Below are positions 40,684 to 56,500 of a stretch of 64,000 nt of DNA, in pieces; within the stretch, counting starts at the first letter, position 1, and every line of letters begins with the position of its first letter. A model generated the notes under the pieces. The model was not told the origin of the DNA, ran no database searches, and saw only the letters and a program-made list of their open reading frames with translations. The DNA is from Rhabditoides inermis (lineage: Eukaryota > Nematoda > Chromadorea > Rhabditida > Rhabditidae), in NCBI GenBank assembly GCA_963966185.1, contig CAWZYM010000205.1, positions 1,132,001 to 1,196,000 of the forward strand. The letters are read 5' to 3'. A program made the position numbers and the translations under genes.

Positions 40684-43600
40684 TCAGGTTTCTTTGACCC
40701 TGAAGAGCGCAGAAAATTTCGTGTTGTCGACTGTTTGAGAACGATGCGCCGGTAGACCGAACGAAAAGGCGGCGCATCTTATTTGTTTTCTATCGATTTT
40801 GAGAGTTTTATGCCCTCGGAAACAAACTAACCATTCTGACATTAATTTGACTTTTACTATCAGGTTTCTTTGACCCTGAAGAGCGCAGAAAATATCGTGT
40901 TGTCGACTGTTTGAGAACGATGCGCCGGTAGACCGAACGAAAAGGCGGCGCATCTTGTTTATTTTCTATCGTTTTTGAGAGTTTCATGCCCTCGGAAACA
41001 AACTAACCATCCTGACATAAACTTGACTATTACTATCAGGTTTCTTTGACCCTGAAAAGCGCAGAAAATTTCGTGTTGTCGACTGTTTGAGAACGATGCG
41101 CCGGTAGACCGAACGAAAAGGCGGCGCATCTTGTTTATTTTCTATCGTTTTTGAGAGTTTCATGCCCTCGGAAACAAACTAACCATCCTGACATAAATTT
41201 GACTATTACTATCAGGTTTCTTTGACCCTGAAAAGCGCAGAAAAGTTTGTGTTGTCGACTGTTTGAGAACGATGCGCCGGTAGACCGAACGAAAAGGCGG
41301 CGCATCTTGTTTATTTTCTATCGTTTTTGAGAGTTTCATGCCCTCGGAAACAAACTAACCATCCTGACAAAAATTTGACTATTACTATCTGGTTTCTTTG
41401 ACCTTGAAAAAAGCAGAAAAAATCGTGTTGTCGACTGTTTGAGAACGATGCGCCGATAGACCGAACGAAAAGGCGGCGCATCGTATTTATTTTCTATCGA
41501 TTTTGAGAGTTTCATGCCCTCGGAAACAAACTTACCATCCTGACGTAAATTTGACTATTACTATCAGGTTTCTTTGACCCTGAAAAGCGCAGAAAAATTC
41601 GTGTTCTCGACTGTTTGAGAACGATGCGCCGGTAGACCGAACGAAAAGGCGGCGCATCTTATTTATTTTCTATCGATTTTGAGAGTTTCATGCCCTCGGA
41701 AACAAACTAACCATCCTGACATAAATTTGACTATTACTATCAGGTTTCTTTGACCCTGAAAAGCGCAGAAAATTTCGTGTTGTCGACTGTTTGAGAACGA
41801 TGCGCCGGTAGACCGAACGAAAAGGCGGCGCATCTTGTTTATTTTCTATCGATTTTGAGAGTTTCATGCCCTCGGAAACAAACTAACCATCCTGACATAA
41901 ACTTGACTATTACTATCAGGTTTCTTTGACCCTGAAAAGCGCAGAAAAATTCGTGTTGTCGACTGTTTGAGAACGATGCGCCGGTAGACCGAACGAAAAG
42001 GCGGCGCATCTTGTTTATTTTCTATCGTTTTTGAGAGTTTCATGCCCTCGGAAACAAACTAACCATCCTGACATAAATTTGACTATTACTATCAGGTTTC
42101 TTTGACCCTGAAAAGCGCAGAAAAGTTTGTGTTGTCGACTGTTTGAGAACGATGCGCCGGTAGACCGAACGAAAAGGCGGCGCATCTTGTTTATTTTCTA
42201 TCGTTTTTGAGAGTTTCATGCCCTCGGAAACAAACTAACCATCCTGACATAAACTTGACTATTACTATCAGGTTTCTTTGACCCTGAAAAGCGCAGAAAA
42301 ATTCGTGTTGTCGACTGTTTGAGAACGATGCGCCGGTAAACCGAACAAAAAAGCGGCGCATCTTGTTTATTTTCTATCGGTTTTGAGAGTTTCATGCCCT
42401 CGGAAACAAAGTTACCATCCTGACATAAATTTGACTATTACTATCTGGTTTCTTTGACCTTAAAAAAAGCAGAAAAAATCGTGTTGTCGACTGTTTGAGA
42501 ACGATGCGCCGGTAGATCCAACGAAAAGGCGGCGCATATTATTTATTATCTATCGTATTCGAGAGTTTCATGCCCTCGGAAACAAACTAACCGCCCTGAC
42601 ATAAATTTGACTATTACTATCAGGTTTCTTTGACCCTGAAGAGCGCAGAAAATTTCGTGTTGTCGACTGTTTGAGAACGATGCGCCGGTAGACCGAACGA
42701 AAAGGCGGCGCATCTTATTTGTTTTCTATCGATTTTGAGAGTTTTATGCCCTCGGAAACAAACTAACCATTCTGACATTAATTTGACTTTTACTATCAGG
42801 TTTCTTTGACCCTGAAGAGCGCAGAAAATATCGTGTTGTCGACTGTTTGAGAACGATGCGCCGGTAGACCGAACGAAAAGGCGGCGCATCTTGTTTATTT
42901 TCTATCGTTTTTGAGAGTTTCATGCCCTCGGAAACAAACTAACCATCCTGACATAAACTTGACTATTACTATCAGGTTTCTTTGACCCTGAAAAGCGCAG
43001 AAAATTTCGTGTTGTCGACTGTTTGAGAACGATGCGCCGGTAGACCGAACGAAAAGGCGGCGCATCTTGTTTATTTTCTATCGTTTTTGAGAGTTTCATG
43101 CCCTCGGAAACAAACTAACCATCCTGACATAAATTTGACTATTACTATCAGGTTTCTTTGACCCTGAAAAGCGCAGAAAAGTTTGTGTTGTCGACTGTTT
43201 GAGAACGATGCGCCGGTAGACCGAACGAAAAGGCGGCGCATCTTGTTTATTTTCTATCGTTTTTGAGAGTTTCATGCCCTCGGAAACAAACTAACCATCC
43301 TGACAAAAATTTGACTATTACTATCTGGTTTCTTTGACCTTGAAAAAAGCAGAAAAAATCGTGTTGTCGACTGTTTGAGAACGATGCGCCGATAGACCGA
43401 ACGAAAAGGCGGCGCATCGTATTTATTTTCTATCGATTTTGAGAGTTTCATGCCCTCGGAAACAAACTTACCATCCTGACGTAAATTTGACTATTACTAT
43501 CAGGTTTCTTTGACCCTGAAAAGCGCAGAAAAATTCGTGTTCTCGACTGTTTGAGAACGATGCGCCGGTAGACCGAACGAAAAGGCGGCGCATCTTATTT

Positions 43601-44555
43601 ATTTTCTATCGATTTTGAGAGTTTCATGCCCTCGGAAACAAACTAACCATCCTGACATAAATTTGACTATTACTATCAGGTTTCTTTGACCCTGAAAAGC
43701 GCAGAAAATTTCGTGTTGTCGACTGTTTGAGAACGATGCGCCGGTAGACCGAACGAAAAGGCGGCGCATCTTGTTTATTTTCTATCGATTTTGAGAGTTT
43801 CATGCCCTCGGAAACAAACTAACCATCCTGACATAAACTTGACTATCACTATCAGGTTTCTTTGACCCTGAAAAGCGCAGAAAAATTCGTGTTGTCGACT
43901 GTTTGAGAACGATGCGCCGGTAGACCGAACGAAAAGGCGGCGCATCTTGTTTATTTTCTATCGTTTTTGAGAGTTTCATGCCCTCGGAAACAAACTAACC
44001 ATCCTGACATAAATTTGACTATTACTATCAGGTTTCTTTGACCCTGAAAAGCGCAGAAAAGTTTGTGTTGTCGACTGTTTGAGAACGATGCGCCGGTAGA
44101 CCGAACGAAAAGGCGGCGCATCTTGTTTATTTTCTATCGTTTTTGAGAGTTTCATGCCCTCGGAAACAAACTAACCATCCTGACATAAACTTGACTATTA
44201 CTATCAGGTTTCTTTGACCCTGAAAAGCGCAGAAAAATTCGTGTTGTCGACTGTTTGAGAACGATGCGCCGGTAAACCGAACAAAAAAGCGGCGCATCTT
44301 GTTTATTTTCTATCGGTTTTGAGAGTTTCATGCCCTCGGAAACAAAGTTACCATCCTGACATAAATTTGACTATTACTATCTGGTTTCTTTGACCTTAAA
44401 AAAAGCAGAAAAAATCGTGTTGTCGACTGTTTGAGAACGATGCGCCGGTAGATCCAACGAAAAGGCGGCGCATATTATTTATTATCTATCGTATTCGAGA
44501 GTTTCATGCCCTCGGAAACAAACTAACCGCCCTGACATAAATTTGACTATTACTA
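40684..44555. repeat. 11-monomer tandem duplication (1936-bp offset)
   Basis: The block from 40684 is repeated from 42620 with an offset of 1936 bp (11 x 176). Markers such as cctgacaaaaatttgac at 41363 and 43299, and the cctgacgtaaatttg variant near 41540 and 43476, hold the same offset. A related block begins at 44556, but with variants that match the unit at 39100, so a larger 31-monomer relation (5456 bp) overlies the 11-monomer one. Confidence 0.8.
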
Positions 44556-47500
44556 TCAGGTTTCTTTGACCCTGAAGAGCGCAGAAAATTTCGTGTTGTC
44601 GACTGTTTGAGAACGATGCGCCGGTAGACCGAACAAAAAGGCGGCGCATCTTATTTGTTTTCTATCGATTTTGAGAGTTTTATGCCCTCGGAAACAAACT
44701 AACCATTCTGACATTAATTTGACTTTTACTATCAGGTTTCTTTGACCCTGAAGAGCGCAGAAAATTTCGTGTTGTCGACTGTTTGAGAACGATGCGCCGG
44801 TAGACCGGACGAAAAGGCGGCGCATCTTATTTATTTTCTATCGTTTTTGAGAGTTTCATGCCCTCGGAAACAAAGTTACCATCCTGACATAAATTTGACT
44901 ATTACTATCTGGTTTCTTTGACCTTGAAAAGCGCAGAAAAAATCGTGTCGTCGACTGTTTGAGAATGATGCGCCGGTAGATCGAACGAAAAGGCGGCGCA
45001 TATTATTTATTTTCTATCGTATTCGAGAGTTTCATGCCCTCGGAAACAAACTAACCGCCCTGACATAAATTTGACTATTACTATCAGGTTTCTTTGACCC
45101 TGAAGAGCGCAGAAAATTTCGTGTTGTCGACTGTTTGAGAACGATGCGCCGGTAGACCGAACGAAAAGGCGGCGCATCTTATTTGTTTTCTATCGATTTT
45201 GAGAGTTTTATGCCCTCGGAAACAAACTAACCATTCTGACATTAATTTGACTTTTACTATCAGGTTTCTTTGACCCTGAAGAGCGCAGAAAATATCGTGT
45301 TGTCGACTGTTTGAGAACGATGCGCCGGTAGACCGAACGAAAAGGCGGCGCATCTTGTTTATTTTCTATCGTTTTTGAGAGTTTCATGCCCTCGGAAACA
45401 AACTAACCATCCTGACATAAACTTGACTATTACTATCAGGTTTCTTTGACCCTGAAAAGCGCAGAAAATTTCGTGTTGTCGACTGTTTGAGAACGATGCG
45501 CCGGTAGACCGAACGAAAAGGCGGCGCATCTTGTTTATTTTCTATCGTTTTTGAGAGTTTCATGCCCTCGGAAACAAACTAACCATCCTGACATAAATTT
45601 GACTATTACTATCAGGTTTCTTTGACCCTGAAAAGCGCAGAAAAGTTTGTGTTGTCGACTGTTTGAGAACGATGCGCCGGTAGACCGAACGAAAAGGCGG
45701 CGCATCTTGTTTATTTTCTATCGTTTTTGAGAGTTTCATGCCCTCGGAAACAAACTAACCATCCTGACAAAAATTTGACTATTACTATCAGGTTTCTTTG
45801 ACCCTGAAAAGCGCAGAAAAATTCGTGTTGTCGACTGTTTGAGAACGATGCGCCGGTAGACCGAACGAAAAGGCGGCGCATCGTATTTATTTTCTATCGA
45901 TTTTGAGAGTTTCATGCCCTCGGAAACAAACTTACCATCCTGACATAAATTTGACTATTACTATCAGGTTTCTTTGACCCTGAAAAGCGCAGAAAAATTC
46001 GTGTTGTCGACTGTTTGAGAACGATGCGCCGGTAGACCGAACGAAAAGGCGGCGCATCTTATTTATTTTCTATCGTTTTTGAGAGTTTCATGCCCTCGGA
46101 AACAAAGTTACCATCCTGACATAAATTTTACTATTACTATCTGGTTTCTTTGACCTTAAAAAAGCAGAAAAAATCGTGTTGTCGACTGTTTGAGAACGAT
46201 GCGCCGGTAGATCGAACGAAAAGGCGGCGCATATTATTTATTATCTATCGTATTCGAGAGTTTCATGCCCTCGGAAACAAACTAACCGCCCTGACATAAA
46301 TTTGACTATTACTATCAGGTTTCTTTGACCCTGAAGAGCGCAGAAAATTTCGTGTTGTCGACTGTTTGAGAACGATGCGCCGGTAGACCGAACAAAAAGG
46401 CGGCGCATCTTATTTGTTTTCTATCGATTTTGAGAGTTTTATGCCCTCGGAAACAAACTAACCATTCTGACATTAATTTGACTTTTACTATCAGGTTTCT
46501 TTGACCCTGAAGAGCGCAGAAAATTTCGTGTTGTCGACTGTTTGAGAACGATGCGCCGGTAGACCGAACGAAAAGGCGGCGCATCTTATTTATTTTCTAT
46601 CGTTTTTGAGAGTTTCATGCCCTCGGAAACAAAGTTACCATCCTGACATAAATTTGACTATTACTATCTGGTTTCTTTGACCTTGAAAAGCGCAGAAAAA
46701 ATCGTGTCGTCGACTGTTTGAGAATGATGCGCCGGTAGATCGAACGAAAAGGCGGCGCATATTATTTATTTTCTATCGTATTCGAGAGTTTCATGCCCTC
46801 GGAAACAAACTAACCGCCCTGACATAAATTTGACTATTACTATCAGGTTTCTTTGACCCTGAAGAGCGCAGAAAATTTCGTGTTGTCGACTGTTTGAGAA
46901 CGATGCGCCGGTAGACCGAACGAAAAGGCGGCGCATCTTATTTGTTTTCTATCGATTTTGAGAGTTTTATGCCCTCGGAAACAAACTAACCATTCTGACA
47001 TTAATTTGACTTTTACTATCAGGTTTCTTTGACCCTGAAGAGCGCAGAAAATATCGTGTTGTCGACTGTTTGAGAACGATGCGCCGGTAGACCGAACGAA
47101 AAGGCGGCGCATCTTGTTTATTTTCTATCGTTTTTGAGAGTTTCATGCCCTCGGAAACAAACTAACCATCCTGACATAAACTTGACTATTACTATCAGGT
47201 TTCTTTGACCCTGAAAAGCGCAGAAAATTTCGTGTTGTCGACTGTTTGAGAACGATGCGCCGGTAGACCGAACGAAAAGGCGGCGCATCTTGTTTATTTT
47301 CTATCGTTTTTGAGAGTTTCATGCCCTCGGAAACAAACTAACCATCCTGACATAAATTTGACTATTACTATCAGGTTTCTTTGACCCTGAAAAGCGCAGA
47401 AAAGTTTGTGTTGTCGACTGTTTGAGAACGATGCGCCGGTAGACCGAACGAAAAGGCGGCGCATCTTGTTTATTTTCTATCGTTTTTGAGAGTTTCATGC

Positions 47501-50500
47501 CCTCGGAAACAAACTAACCATCCTGACAAAAATTTGACTATTACTATCTGGTTTCTTTGACCTTGAAAAAAGCAGAAAAAATCGTGTTGTCGACTGTTTG
47601 AGAACGATGCGCCGATAGACCGAACGAAAAGGCGGCGCATCGTATTTATTTTCTATCGATTTTGAGAGTTTCATGCCCTCCGAAACAAACTTACCATCCT
47701 GACATAAATTTGACTATTACTATCAGGTTTCTTTGACCCTGAAAAGCGCAGAAAACTTCGTGTTGTCGACTGTTTGAGAACGATGCGCCGGTAGACCGAA
47801 CGAAAAGGCGGCGCATCTTATTTATTTTCTATCGTTTTTGAGAGTTTTATGCCCTCGGAAACAAAGTTACCATCCTGACATAAATTTGACTATTACTATC
47901 TGGTTTCTTTGACCTTGAAAAGCGCAGAAAAAATCGTGTCGTCGACTGTTTGAGAACGATGCGCCGGTAGATCGAACGAAAAGGCGGCGCATATTATTTA
48001 TTTTCTATCGTATTCGAGAGTTTCATGCCCTCGGAAACAAACTAACCGCCCTGACATAAATTTGACTATTACTATCAGGTTTCTTTGACCCTGAAGAACG
48101 CAGAAAATTTCGTGTTGTCGACTGTTTGAGAACGATTCGCCGGTAGACCGAACGAAAAGGTGGCGCATCTTATTTGTTTTCTATCGATTTTGAGAGTTTT
48201 ATGCCCTCGGAAACAAACTAACCATTCTGACATTAATTTGACTTTTACAATCAGGTTTCTTTGACCATGAAGAGCGCAGAAAATATCGTGTTGTCGACTG
48301 TTTGAGAACGATGCGCCGGTAGACCGAACGAAAAGGCGGCGCATCTTGTTTATTTTCTATCGTTTTTGAGAGTTTCATGCCCTCGGAAACAAACTAACCA
48401 TCCTGACATAAACTTGACTATTACTATCAGGTTTCTTTGACCCTGAAAAGCGCAGAAAAATTCGTGCTGTCGACTGTTTGAGAACGATGCGCCGGTAGAT
48501 CGAACGAAAAGGCGGCGCATATTATTTATTATCTATCGTATTCGAGAGTTTCATGCCCTCGGAAACAAACTAACCGCCCTGACATAAATTTGACTTTTAC
48601 TATCAGGTTTCTTTGACCCTGAAGAGCGCAGAAAATATCGTGTTGTCGACTGTTTGAGAACGATGCGCCGGTAGACCGAACGAAAAGGCGGCGCATCTTG
48701 TTCATTTTCTATCGTTTTTGAGAGTTTCATGCCCTCGGAAACAAAGTTACCATCCTGACATAAATTTGACTATTACTATCTGGTTTCTTTGACCTTGAAA
48801 AAAGCAGAAAAAAATCGTGTTGTCGACTGTTTGAGAACGATGCGCCGGTAGATCGAACGAAAATGCGGCGCATATTATTTATTATCTATCGTATTCGAGA
48901 GTTTCATGCCCTCGGAAACAAACTAACCGCCCTGACATAAATTTGACTATTACTATCAGGTTTCTTTGACCCTGAAGAGCGCAGAAAATTTCGTGTTGTC
49001 GACTGTTTGAGAACGATGCGCCGGTAGACCGAACAAAAAGGCGGCGCATCTTATTTGTTTTCTATCGATTTTGAGAGTTTTATGCCCTCGGAAACAAACT
49101 AACCATTCTGACATTAATTTGACTTTTACTATCAGGTTTCTTTGACCCTGAAGAGCGCAGAAAATTTCGTGTTGTCGACTGTTTGAGAACGATGCGCCGG
49201 TAGACCGAACGAAAAGCGGCGCATCTTGTTTATTTTCTATCGGTTTTGAGAGTTTCATGACCCTCGGAAACAAACTAATCATCCTGACATAAATTTGACT
49301 AATACTATCAAGTTTTTTGACCCTGAGGAACGCAGAAAAATTCGTGTTGTCGACTGTTTGAGAACGATGCGCCGGTAAACCGAACGAAAAGGCGGCGCAT
49401 CTTGTTTATTTTTTTATCGATTTCGAGAGTTTCATGCCCTCGGAAACAAAGTTACCATCCTGACATAAATTTGACTATTACTATCTGGTTTCTTTGACCT
49501 TGAAAAGCGCAGAAAATCGTGTTGTCGACTGTTTGAGAACGATGCGCCGGTAGATCGAACGAAAAGGCGGCGCATATTATTTATTTTCTATCGTATTCGA
49601 GAGTTTCTTGCCCTCGGAAACAAACTAACCATTCTGACATTAATTTGACTTTTACTATCAGGTTTCTTTGACCCTGAAGAGCGCAGAAAATATCGTGTTG
49701 TCGACTGTTTGAGAACGATGCGCCGGTAGACCGAACGAAAAGGCGGCGCATCTTGTTTATTTTCTATCGTTTTTGAGAGTTTCATGCCATCGGAAACAAA
49801 CTAACCATCCTGACATAAACTTGACTTTTACTATCAGGTTTCTTTGACTCTGAGAAGCGCAGAAAAATTCGTGTTGTCGACTGTTTGAGAACGATGCGCC
49901 GGTAGACCGAACGAAAAGGCGGCGCATCTTGTTTATTTTCTATCGTTTTTGAGAGTTTCATGCCCTCGGAAACAAACTAACCATCCTGACATAAATTTGA
50001 CTATTACTATCAGGTTTCTTTGACCCTGAAAAGCGCAGAAAAGTTTGTGTTGTCGACTGTTTGAGAACGATGCGCCGGTAGACCGAACGAAAAGGCGGCG
50101 CATCTTGTTTATTTTCTATCGTTTTTGAGAGTTTCATGCCCTCGGAAACAAACTAACCATCCTGACATAAACTTGACTATTACTATCAGGTTTCTTTGAC
50201 CCTGAAAAGCGCAGAAAAATTCGTGTTGTCGACTGTTTGAGAACGATGCGCCGGTAAACCGAACAAAAAAGCGGCGCATCTTGTTTATTTTCTATCGGTT
50301 TTGAGAGTTTCATGCCCTCGGAAACAAAGTTACCATCCTGACATAAATTTGACTATTACTATCTGGTTTCTTTGACCTTAAAAAAGCAGAAAAAATCGTG
50401 TTGTCGACTGTTTGAGAACGATGCACCGGTAGATCGAACGAAAAGGCGGCGCATATTATTTATTATCTATCGTATTCGAGAGTTTCATGCCCTCGGAAAC

Positions 50501-50536
50501 AAACTAACCGCCCTGACATAAATTTGACTATTACTA

Positions 50537-53500
50537 TCAGGTTTCTTTGACCCTGAAGAGCGCAGAAAATTTCGTGTTGTCGACTGTTTGAGAACGATGC
50601 GCCGGTAGACCGAACAAAAAGGCGGCGCATCTTATTTGTTTTCTATCGATTTTGAGAGTTTTATGCCCTCGGAAACAAACTAACCATTCTGACATTAATT
50701 TGACTTTTACTATCAGGTTTCTTTGACCCTGAAGAGCGCAGAAAATTTCGTGTTGTCGACTGTTTGAGAACGATGCGCCGGTAGACCGAATGAAAAGGCG
50801 GCGCATCTTATTTATTTTCTATAGTTTTTTGAGAGTTTCATGCCCTCGGAAACAAAGTTACCATCCTGACATAAATTTGACTATTACTATCTGGTTTCTT
50901 TGACCTTGAAAAGCGCAGAAAAAATCGTGTCGTCGACTGTTTGAGAATGATGCGCCGGTAGATCGAACGAAAAGGCGGCGCATATTATTTATTTTCTATC
51001 GTATTCGAGAGTTTCATGCCCTCGGAAACAAACTAACCGCCCTGACATAAATTTGACTATTACTATCAGGTTTCTTTGACCCTGAAGAGCGCAGAAAATT
51101 TCGTGTTGTCGACTGTTTGAGAACGATGCGCCGGTAGACCGAACGAAAAGGCGGCGCATCTTATTTGTTTTCTATCGATTTTGAGAGTTTTATGCCCTCG
51201 GAAACAAACTAACCATTCAGACATTAATTTGACTTTTACTATCAGGTTTCTTTGACCCTGAAGAGCGCAGAAAATATCGTGTTGTCGACTGTTTGAGAAC
51301 GATGCGCCGGTAGACCGAACGAAAAGGCGGCGCATCTTGTTTATTTTCTATCGTTTTTGAGAGTTTCATGCCCTCGGAAACAAACTAACCATCCTGACAT
51401 AAACTTGACTATTACTATCAGGTTTCTTTGACCCTGAAAAGCGCAGAAAATTTCGTGTTGTCGACTGTTTGAGAACGATGCGCCGGTAGACCGAACGAAA
51501 AGGCGGCGCATCTTGTTTATTTTCTATCGTTTTTGAGAGTTTCATGCCCTCGGAAACAAACTAACCATCCTGACATAAATTTGACTATTACTATCAGGTT
51601 TCTTTGACCCTGAAAAGCGCAGAAAAGTTTGTGTTGTCGACTGTTTGAGAACGATGCGCCGGTAGACCGAACGAAAAGGCGGCGCATCTTGTTTATTTTC
51701 TATCGTTTTTGAGAGTTTCATGCCCTCGGAAACAAACTAACCATCCTGACATAAACTTGACTATTACTATCAGGTTTCTTTGACCCTGAAAAGCGCAGAA
51801 AATTTCGTGTTGTCGACTGTTTGAGAACGATGCGCCGGTAGACCGAACGAAAAGGCGGCGCATCTTGTTTATTTTCTATCGTTTTTGAGAGTTTCATGCC
51901 CTCGGAAACAAACTAACCATCCTGACATAAATTTGACTATTACTATCAGGTTTCTTTGACCCTGAAAAGCGCAGAAAAGTTTGTGTTGTCGACTGTTTGA
52001 GAACGATGCGCCGGTAGACCGAACGAAAAGGCGGCGCATCTTGTTTATTTTCTATCGTTTTTGAGAGTTTCATGCCCTCGGAAACAAACTAACCATCCTG
52101 ACAAAAATTTGACTATTACTATCTGGTTTCTTTGACCTTGAAAAAAGCAGAAAAAATCGTGTTGTCGACTGTTTGAGAACGATGCGCCGATAGACCGAAC
52201 GAAAAGGCGGCGCATCGTATTTATTTTCTATCGATTTTGAGAGTTTCATGCCCTCGGAAACAAACTTACCATCCTGACATAAATTTGACTATTACTATCA
52301 GGTTTCTTTGACCCTGAAAAGCGCAGAAAAATTCGTGTTGTCGACTGTTTGAGAACGATGCGCCGGTAGACCGAACGAAAAGGCGGCGCATCTTATTTAT
52401 TTTCTATCGTTTTTGAGAGTTTCATGCCCTCGGAAACAAAGTTACCATCCTGACATAAATTTGACTATTACTATCTGGTTTCTTTGACCTTAAAAAAAGC
52501 AGAAAAAATCGTGTCGTCGACTGTTTGAGAACGATGCGCCGGTAGATCGAACGAAAAGGCGGCGCATATTATTTATTTTCTATCGTATTCGAGAGTTTCT
52601 TGCCCTCGGAAACAAACTAACCGCCCTGACATAAATTTGACTATTACTATCAGGTTTCTTTGACCCTGAAGAACGCAGAAAATTTCGTGTTGTCGACTGT
52701 TTGAGAACGATGCGCCGGTAGACCGAACGAAAAGGCGGCGCATCTTATTTGTTTTCTATCGATTTTGAGAGTTTTATGCCCTCGGAAACAAACTAACCAT
52801 TCTGACATTAATTTGACTTTTACTATCAGGTTTCTTTGACCCTGAAGAGCGCAGAAAATATCGTGTTGTCGACTGTTTGAGAACGATGCGCCGGTAGACC
52901 GAACGAAAAGGCGGCGCATCTTGTTTATTTTCTATCGTTTTTGAGAGTTTCATGCCATCGGAAACAAACTAACCATCCTGACATGAACTTGACTATTACT
53001 ATCAGGTTTCTTTGACTCTGAGAAGCGCAGAAAAATTCGTGTTGTCGACTGTTTGAGAACGATGCGCCGGTAGACCGAACGAAAAGGCGGCGCATCTTGT
53101 TTATTTTCTATCGTTTTTGAGAGTTTCATGCCCTCGGAAACAAACTAACCATCCTGACATAAATTTGACTATTACTATCAGGTTTCTTTGACCCTGAAAA
53201 GCGCAGAAAAGTTTGTGTTGTCGACTGTTTGAGAACGATGCGCCGGTAGACCGAACGAAAAGGCGGCGCATCTTGTTTATTTTCTATCGTTTTTGAGAGT
53301 TTCATGCCCTCGGAAACAAACTAACCATCCTGACATAAACTTGACTATTACTATCAGGTTTCTTTGACCCTGAAAAGCGCAGAAAAATTCGTGTTGTCGA
53401 CTGTTTGAGAACGATGCGCCGGTAAACCGAACAAAAAAGCGGCGCATCTTGTTTATTTTCTATCGGTTTTGAGAGTTTCATGCCCTCGGAAACAAAGTTA

Positions 53501-56500
53501 CCATCCTGACATAAATTTGACTATTACTATCTGGTTTCTTTGACCTTGAAAAAGCAGAAAAAATCGTGTTGTCGACTGTTTGAGAACGATGCACCGGTAG
53601 ATCGAACGAAAAGGCGGCGCATATTATTTATTATCTATCGTATTCGAGAGTTTCATGCCCTCGGAAACAAACTAACCGCCCTGACATAAATTTGACTATT
53701 ACTATCAGGTTTCTTTGACCCTGAAGAGCGCAGAAAATTTCGTGTTGTCGACTGTTTGAGAACGATGCGCCGGTAGACCGAACAAAAAGGCGGCGCATCT
53801 TATTTGTTTTCTATCGATTTTGAGAGTTTTATGCCCTCGGAAACAAACTAACCATTCTGACATTAATTTGACTTTTACTATCAGGTTTCTTTGACCCTGA
53901 AGAGCGCAGAAAATTTCGTGTTGTCGACTGTTTGAGAACGATGCGCCGGTAGACCGAATGAAAAGGCGGCGCATCTTATTTATTTTCTATAGTTTTTTGA
54001 GAGTTTCATGCCCTCGGAAACAAAGTTACCATCCTGACATAAATTTGACTATTACTATCTGGTTTCTTTGACCTTGAAAAGCGCAGAAAAAATCGTGTCG
54101 TCGACTGTTTGAGAATGATGCGCCGGTAGATCGAACGAAAAGGCGGCGCATATTATTTATTTTCTATCGTATTCGAGAGTTTCATGCCCTCGGAAACAAA
54201 CTAACCGCCCTGACATAAATTTGACTATTACTATCAGGTTTCTTTGACCCTGAAGAGCGCAGAAAATTTCGTGTTGTCGACTGTTTGAGAACGATGCGCC
54301 GGTAGACCGAACGAAAAGGCGGCGCATCTTATTTGTTTTCTATCGATTTTGAGAGTTTTATGCCCTCGGAAACAAACTAACCATTCAGACATTAATTTGA
54401 CTTTTACTATCAGGTTTCTTTGACCCTGAAGAGCGCAGAAAATATCGTGTTGTCGACTGTTTGAGAACGATGCGCCGGTAGACCGAACGAAAAGGCGGCG
54501 CATCTTGTTTATTTTCTATCGTTTTTGAGAGTTTCATGCCCTCGGAAACAAACTAACCATCCTGACATAAACTTGACTATTACTATCAGGTTTCTTTGAC
54601 CCTGAAAAGCGCAGAAAATTTCGTGTTGTCGACTGTTTGAGAACGATGCGCCGGTAGACCGAACGAAAAGGCGGCGCATCTTGTTTATTTTCTATCGTTT
54701 TTGAGAGTTTCATGCCCTCGGAAACAAACTAACCATCCTGACATAAATTTGACTATTACTATCAGGTTTCTTTGACCCTGAAAAGCGCAGAAAAGTTTGT
54801 GTTGTCGACTGTTTGAGAACGATGCGCCGGTAGACCGAACGAAAAGGCGGCGCATCTTGTTTATTTTCTATCGTTTTTGAGAGTTTCATGCCCTCGGAAA
54901 CAAACTAACCATCCTGACATAAACTTGACTATTACTATCAGGTTTCTTTGACCCTGAAAAGCGCAGAAAATTTCGTGTTGTCGACTGTTTGAGAACGATG
55001 CGCCGGTAGACCGAACGAAAAGGCGGCGCATCTTGTTTATTTTCTATCGTTTTTGAGAGTTTCATGCCCTCGGAAACAAACTAACCATCCTGACATAAAT
55101 TTGACTATTACTATCAGGTTTCTTTGACCCTGAAAAGCGCAGAAAAGTTTGTGTTGTCGACTGTTTGAGAACGATGCGCCGGTAGACCGAACGAAAAGGC
55201 GGCGCATCTTGTTTATTTTCTATCGTTTTTGAGAGTTTCATGCCCTCGGAAACAAACTAACCATCCTGACAAAAATTTGACTATTACTATCTGGTTTCTT
55301 TGACCTTGAAAAAAGCAGAAAAAATCGTGTTGTCGACTGTTTGAGAACGATGCGCCGATAGACCGAACGAAAAGGCGGCGCATCGTATTTATTTTCTATC
55401 GATTTTGAGAGTTTCATGCCCTCGGAAACAAACTTACCATCCTGACATAAATTTGACTATTACTATCAGGTTTCTTTGACCCTGAAAAGCGCAGAAAAAT
55501 TCGTGTTGTCGACTGTTTGAGAACGATGCGCCGGTAGACCGAACGAAAAGGCGGCGCATCTTATTTATTTTCTATCGTTTTTGAGAGTTTCATGCCCTCG
55601 GAAACAAAGTTACCATCCTGACATAAATTTGACTATTACTATCTGGTTTCTTTGACCTTAAAAAAAGCAGAAAAAATCGTGTCGTCGACTGTTTGAGAAC
55701 GATGCGCCGGTAGATCGAACGAAAAGGCGGCGCATATTATTTATTTTCTATCGTATTCGAGAGTTTCATGCCCTCGGAAACAAACTAACCGCCCTGACAT
55801 AAATTTGACTATTACTATCAGGTTTCTTTGACCCTGAAGAGCGCAGAAAATTTCGTGTTGTCGACTGTTTGAGAACGATGCGCCGGTAGACCGAACAAAA
55901 AGGCGGCGCATCTTATTTGTTTTCTATCGATTTTGAGAGTTTTATGCCCTCGGAAACAAACTAACCATTCTGACATTAATTTGACTTTTACTATCAGGTT
56001 TCTTTGACCCTGAAGAGCGCAGAAAATTTCGTGTTGTCGACTGTTTGAGAACGATGCGCCGGTAGACCGAACGAAAAGGCGGCGCATCTTATTTATTTTC
56101 TATCGTTTTTGAGAGTTTCATGCCCTCGGAAACAAAGTTACCATCCTGACATAAATTTGACTATTACTATCTGGTTTCTTTGACCTTGAAAAGCGCAGAA
56201 AAAATCGTGTCGTCGACTGTTTGAGAATGATGCGCCGGTAGATCGAACGAAAAGGCGGCGCATATTATTTATTTTCTATCGTATTCGAGAGTTTCATGCC
56301 CTCGGAAACAAACTAACCGCCCTGACATAAATTTGACTATTACTATCAGGTTTCTTTGACCCTGAAGAGCGCAGAAAATTTCGTGTTGTCGACTGTTTGA
56401 GAACGATGCGCCGGTAGACCGAACGAAAAGGCGGCGCATCTTATTTGTTTTCTATCGATTTTGAGAGTTTTATGCCCTCGGAAACAAACTAACCATTCTG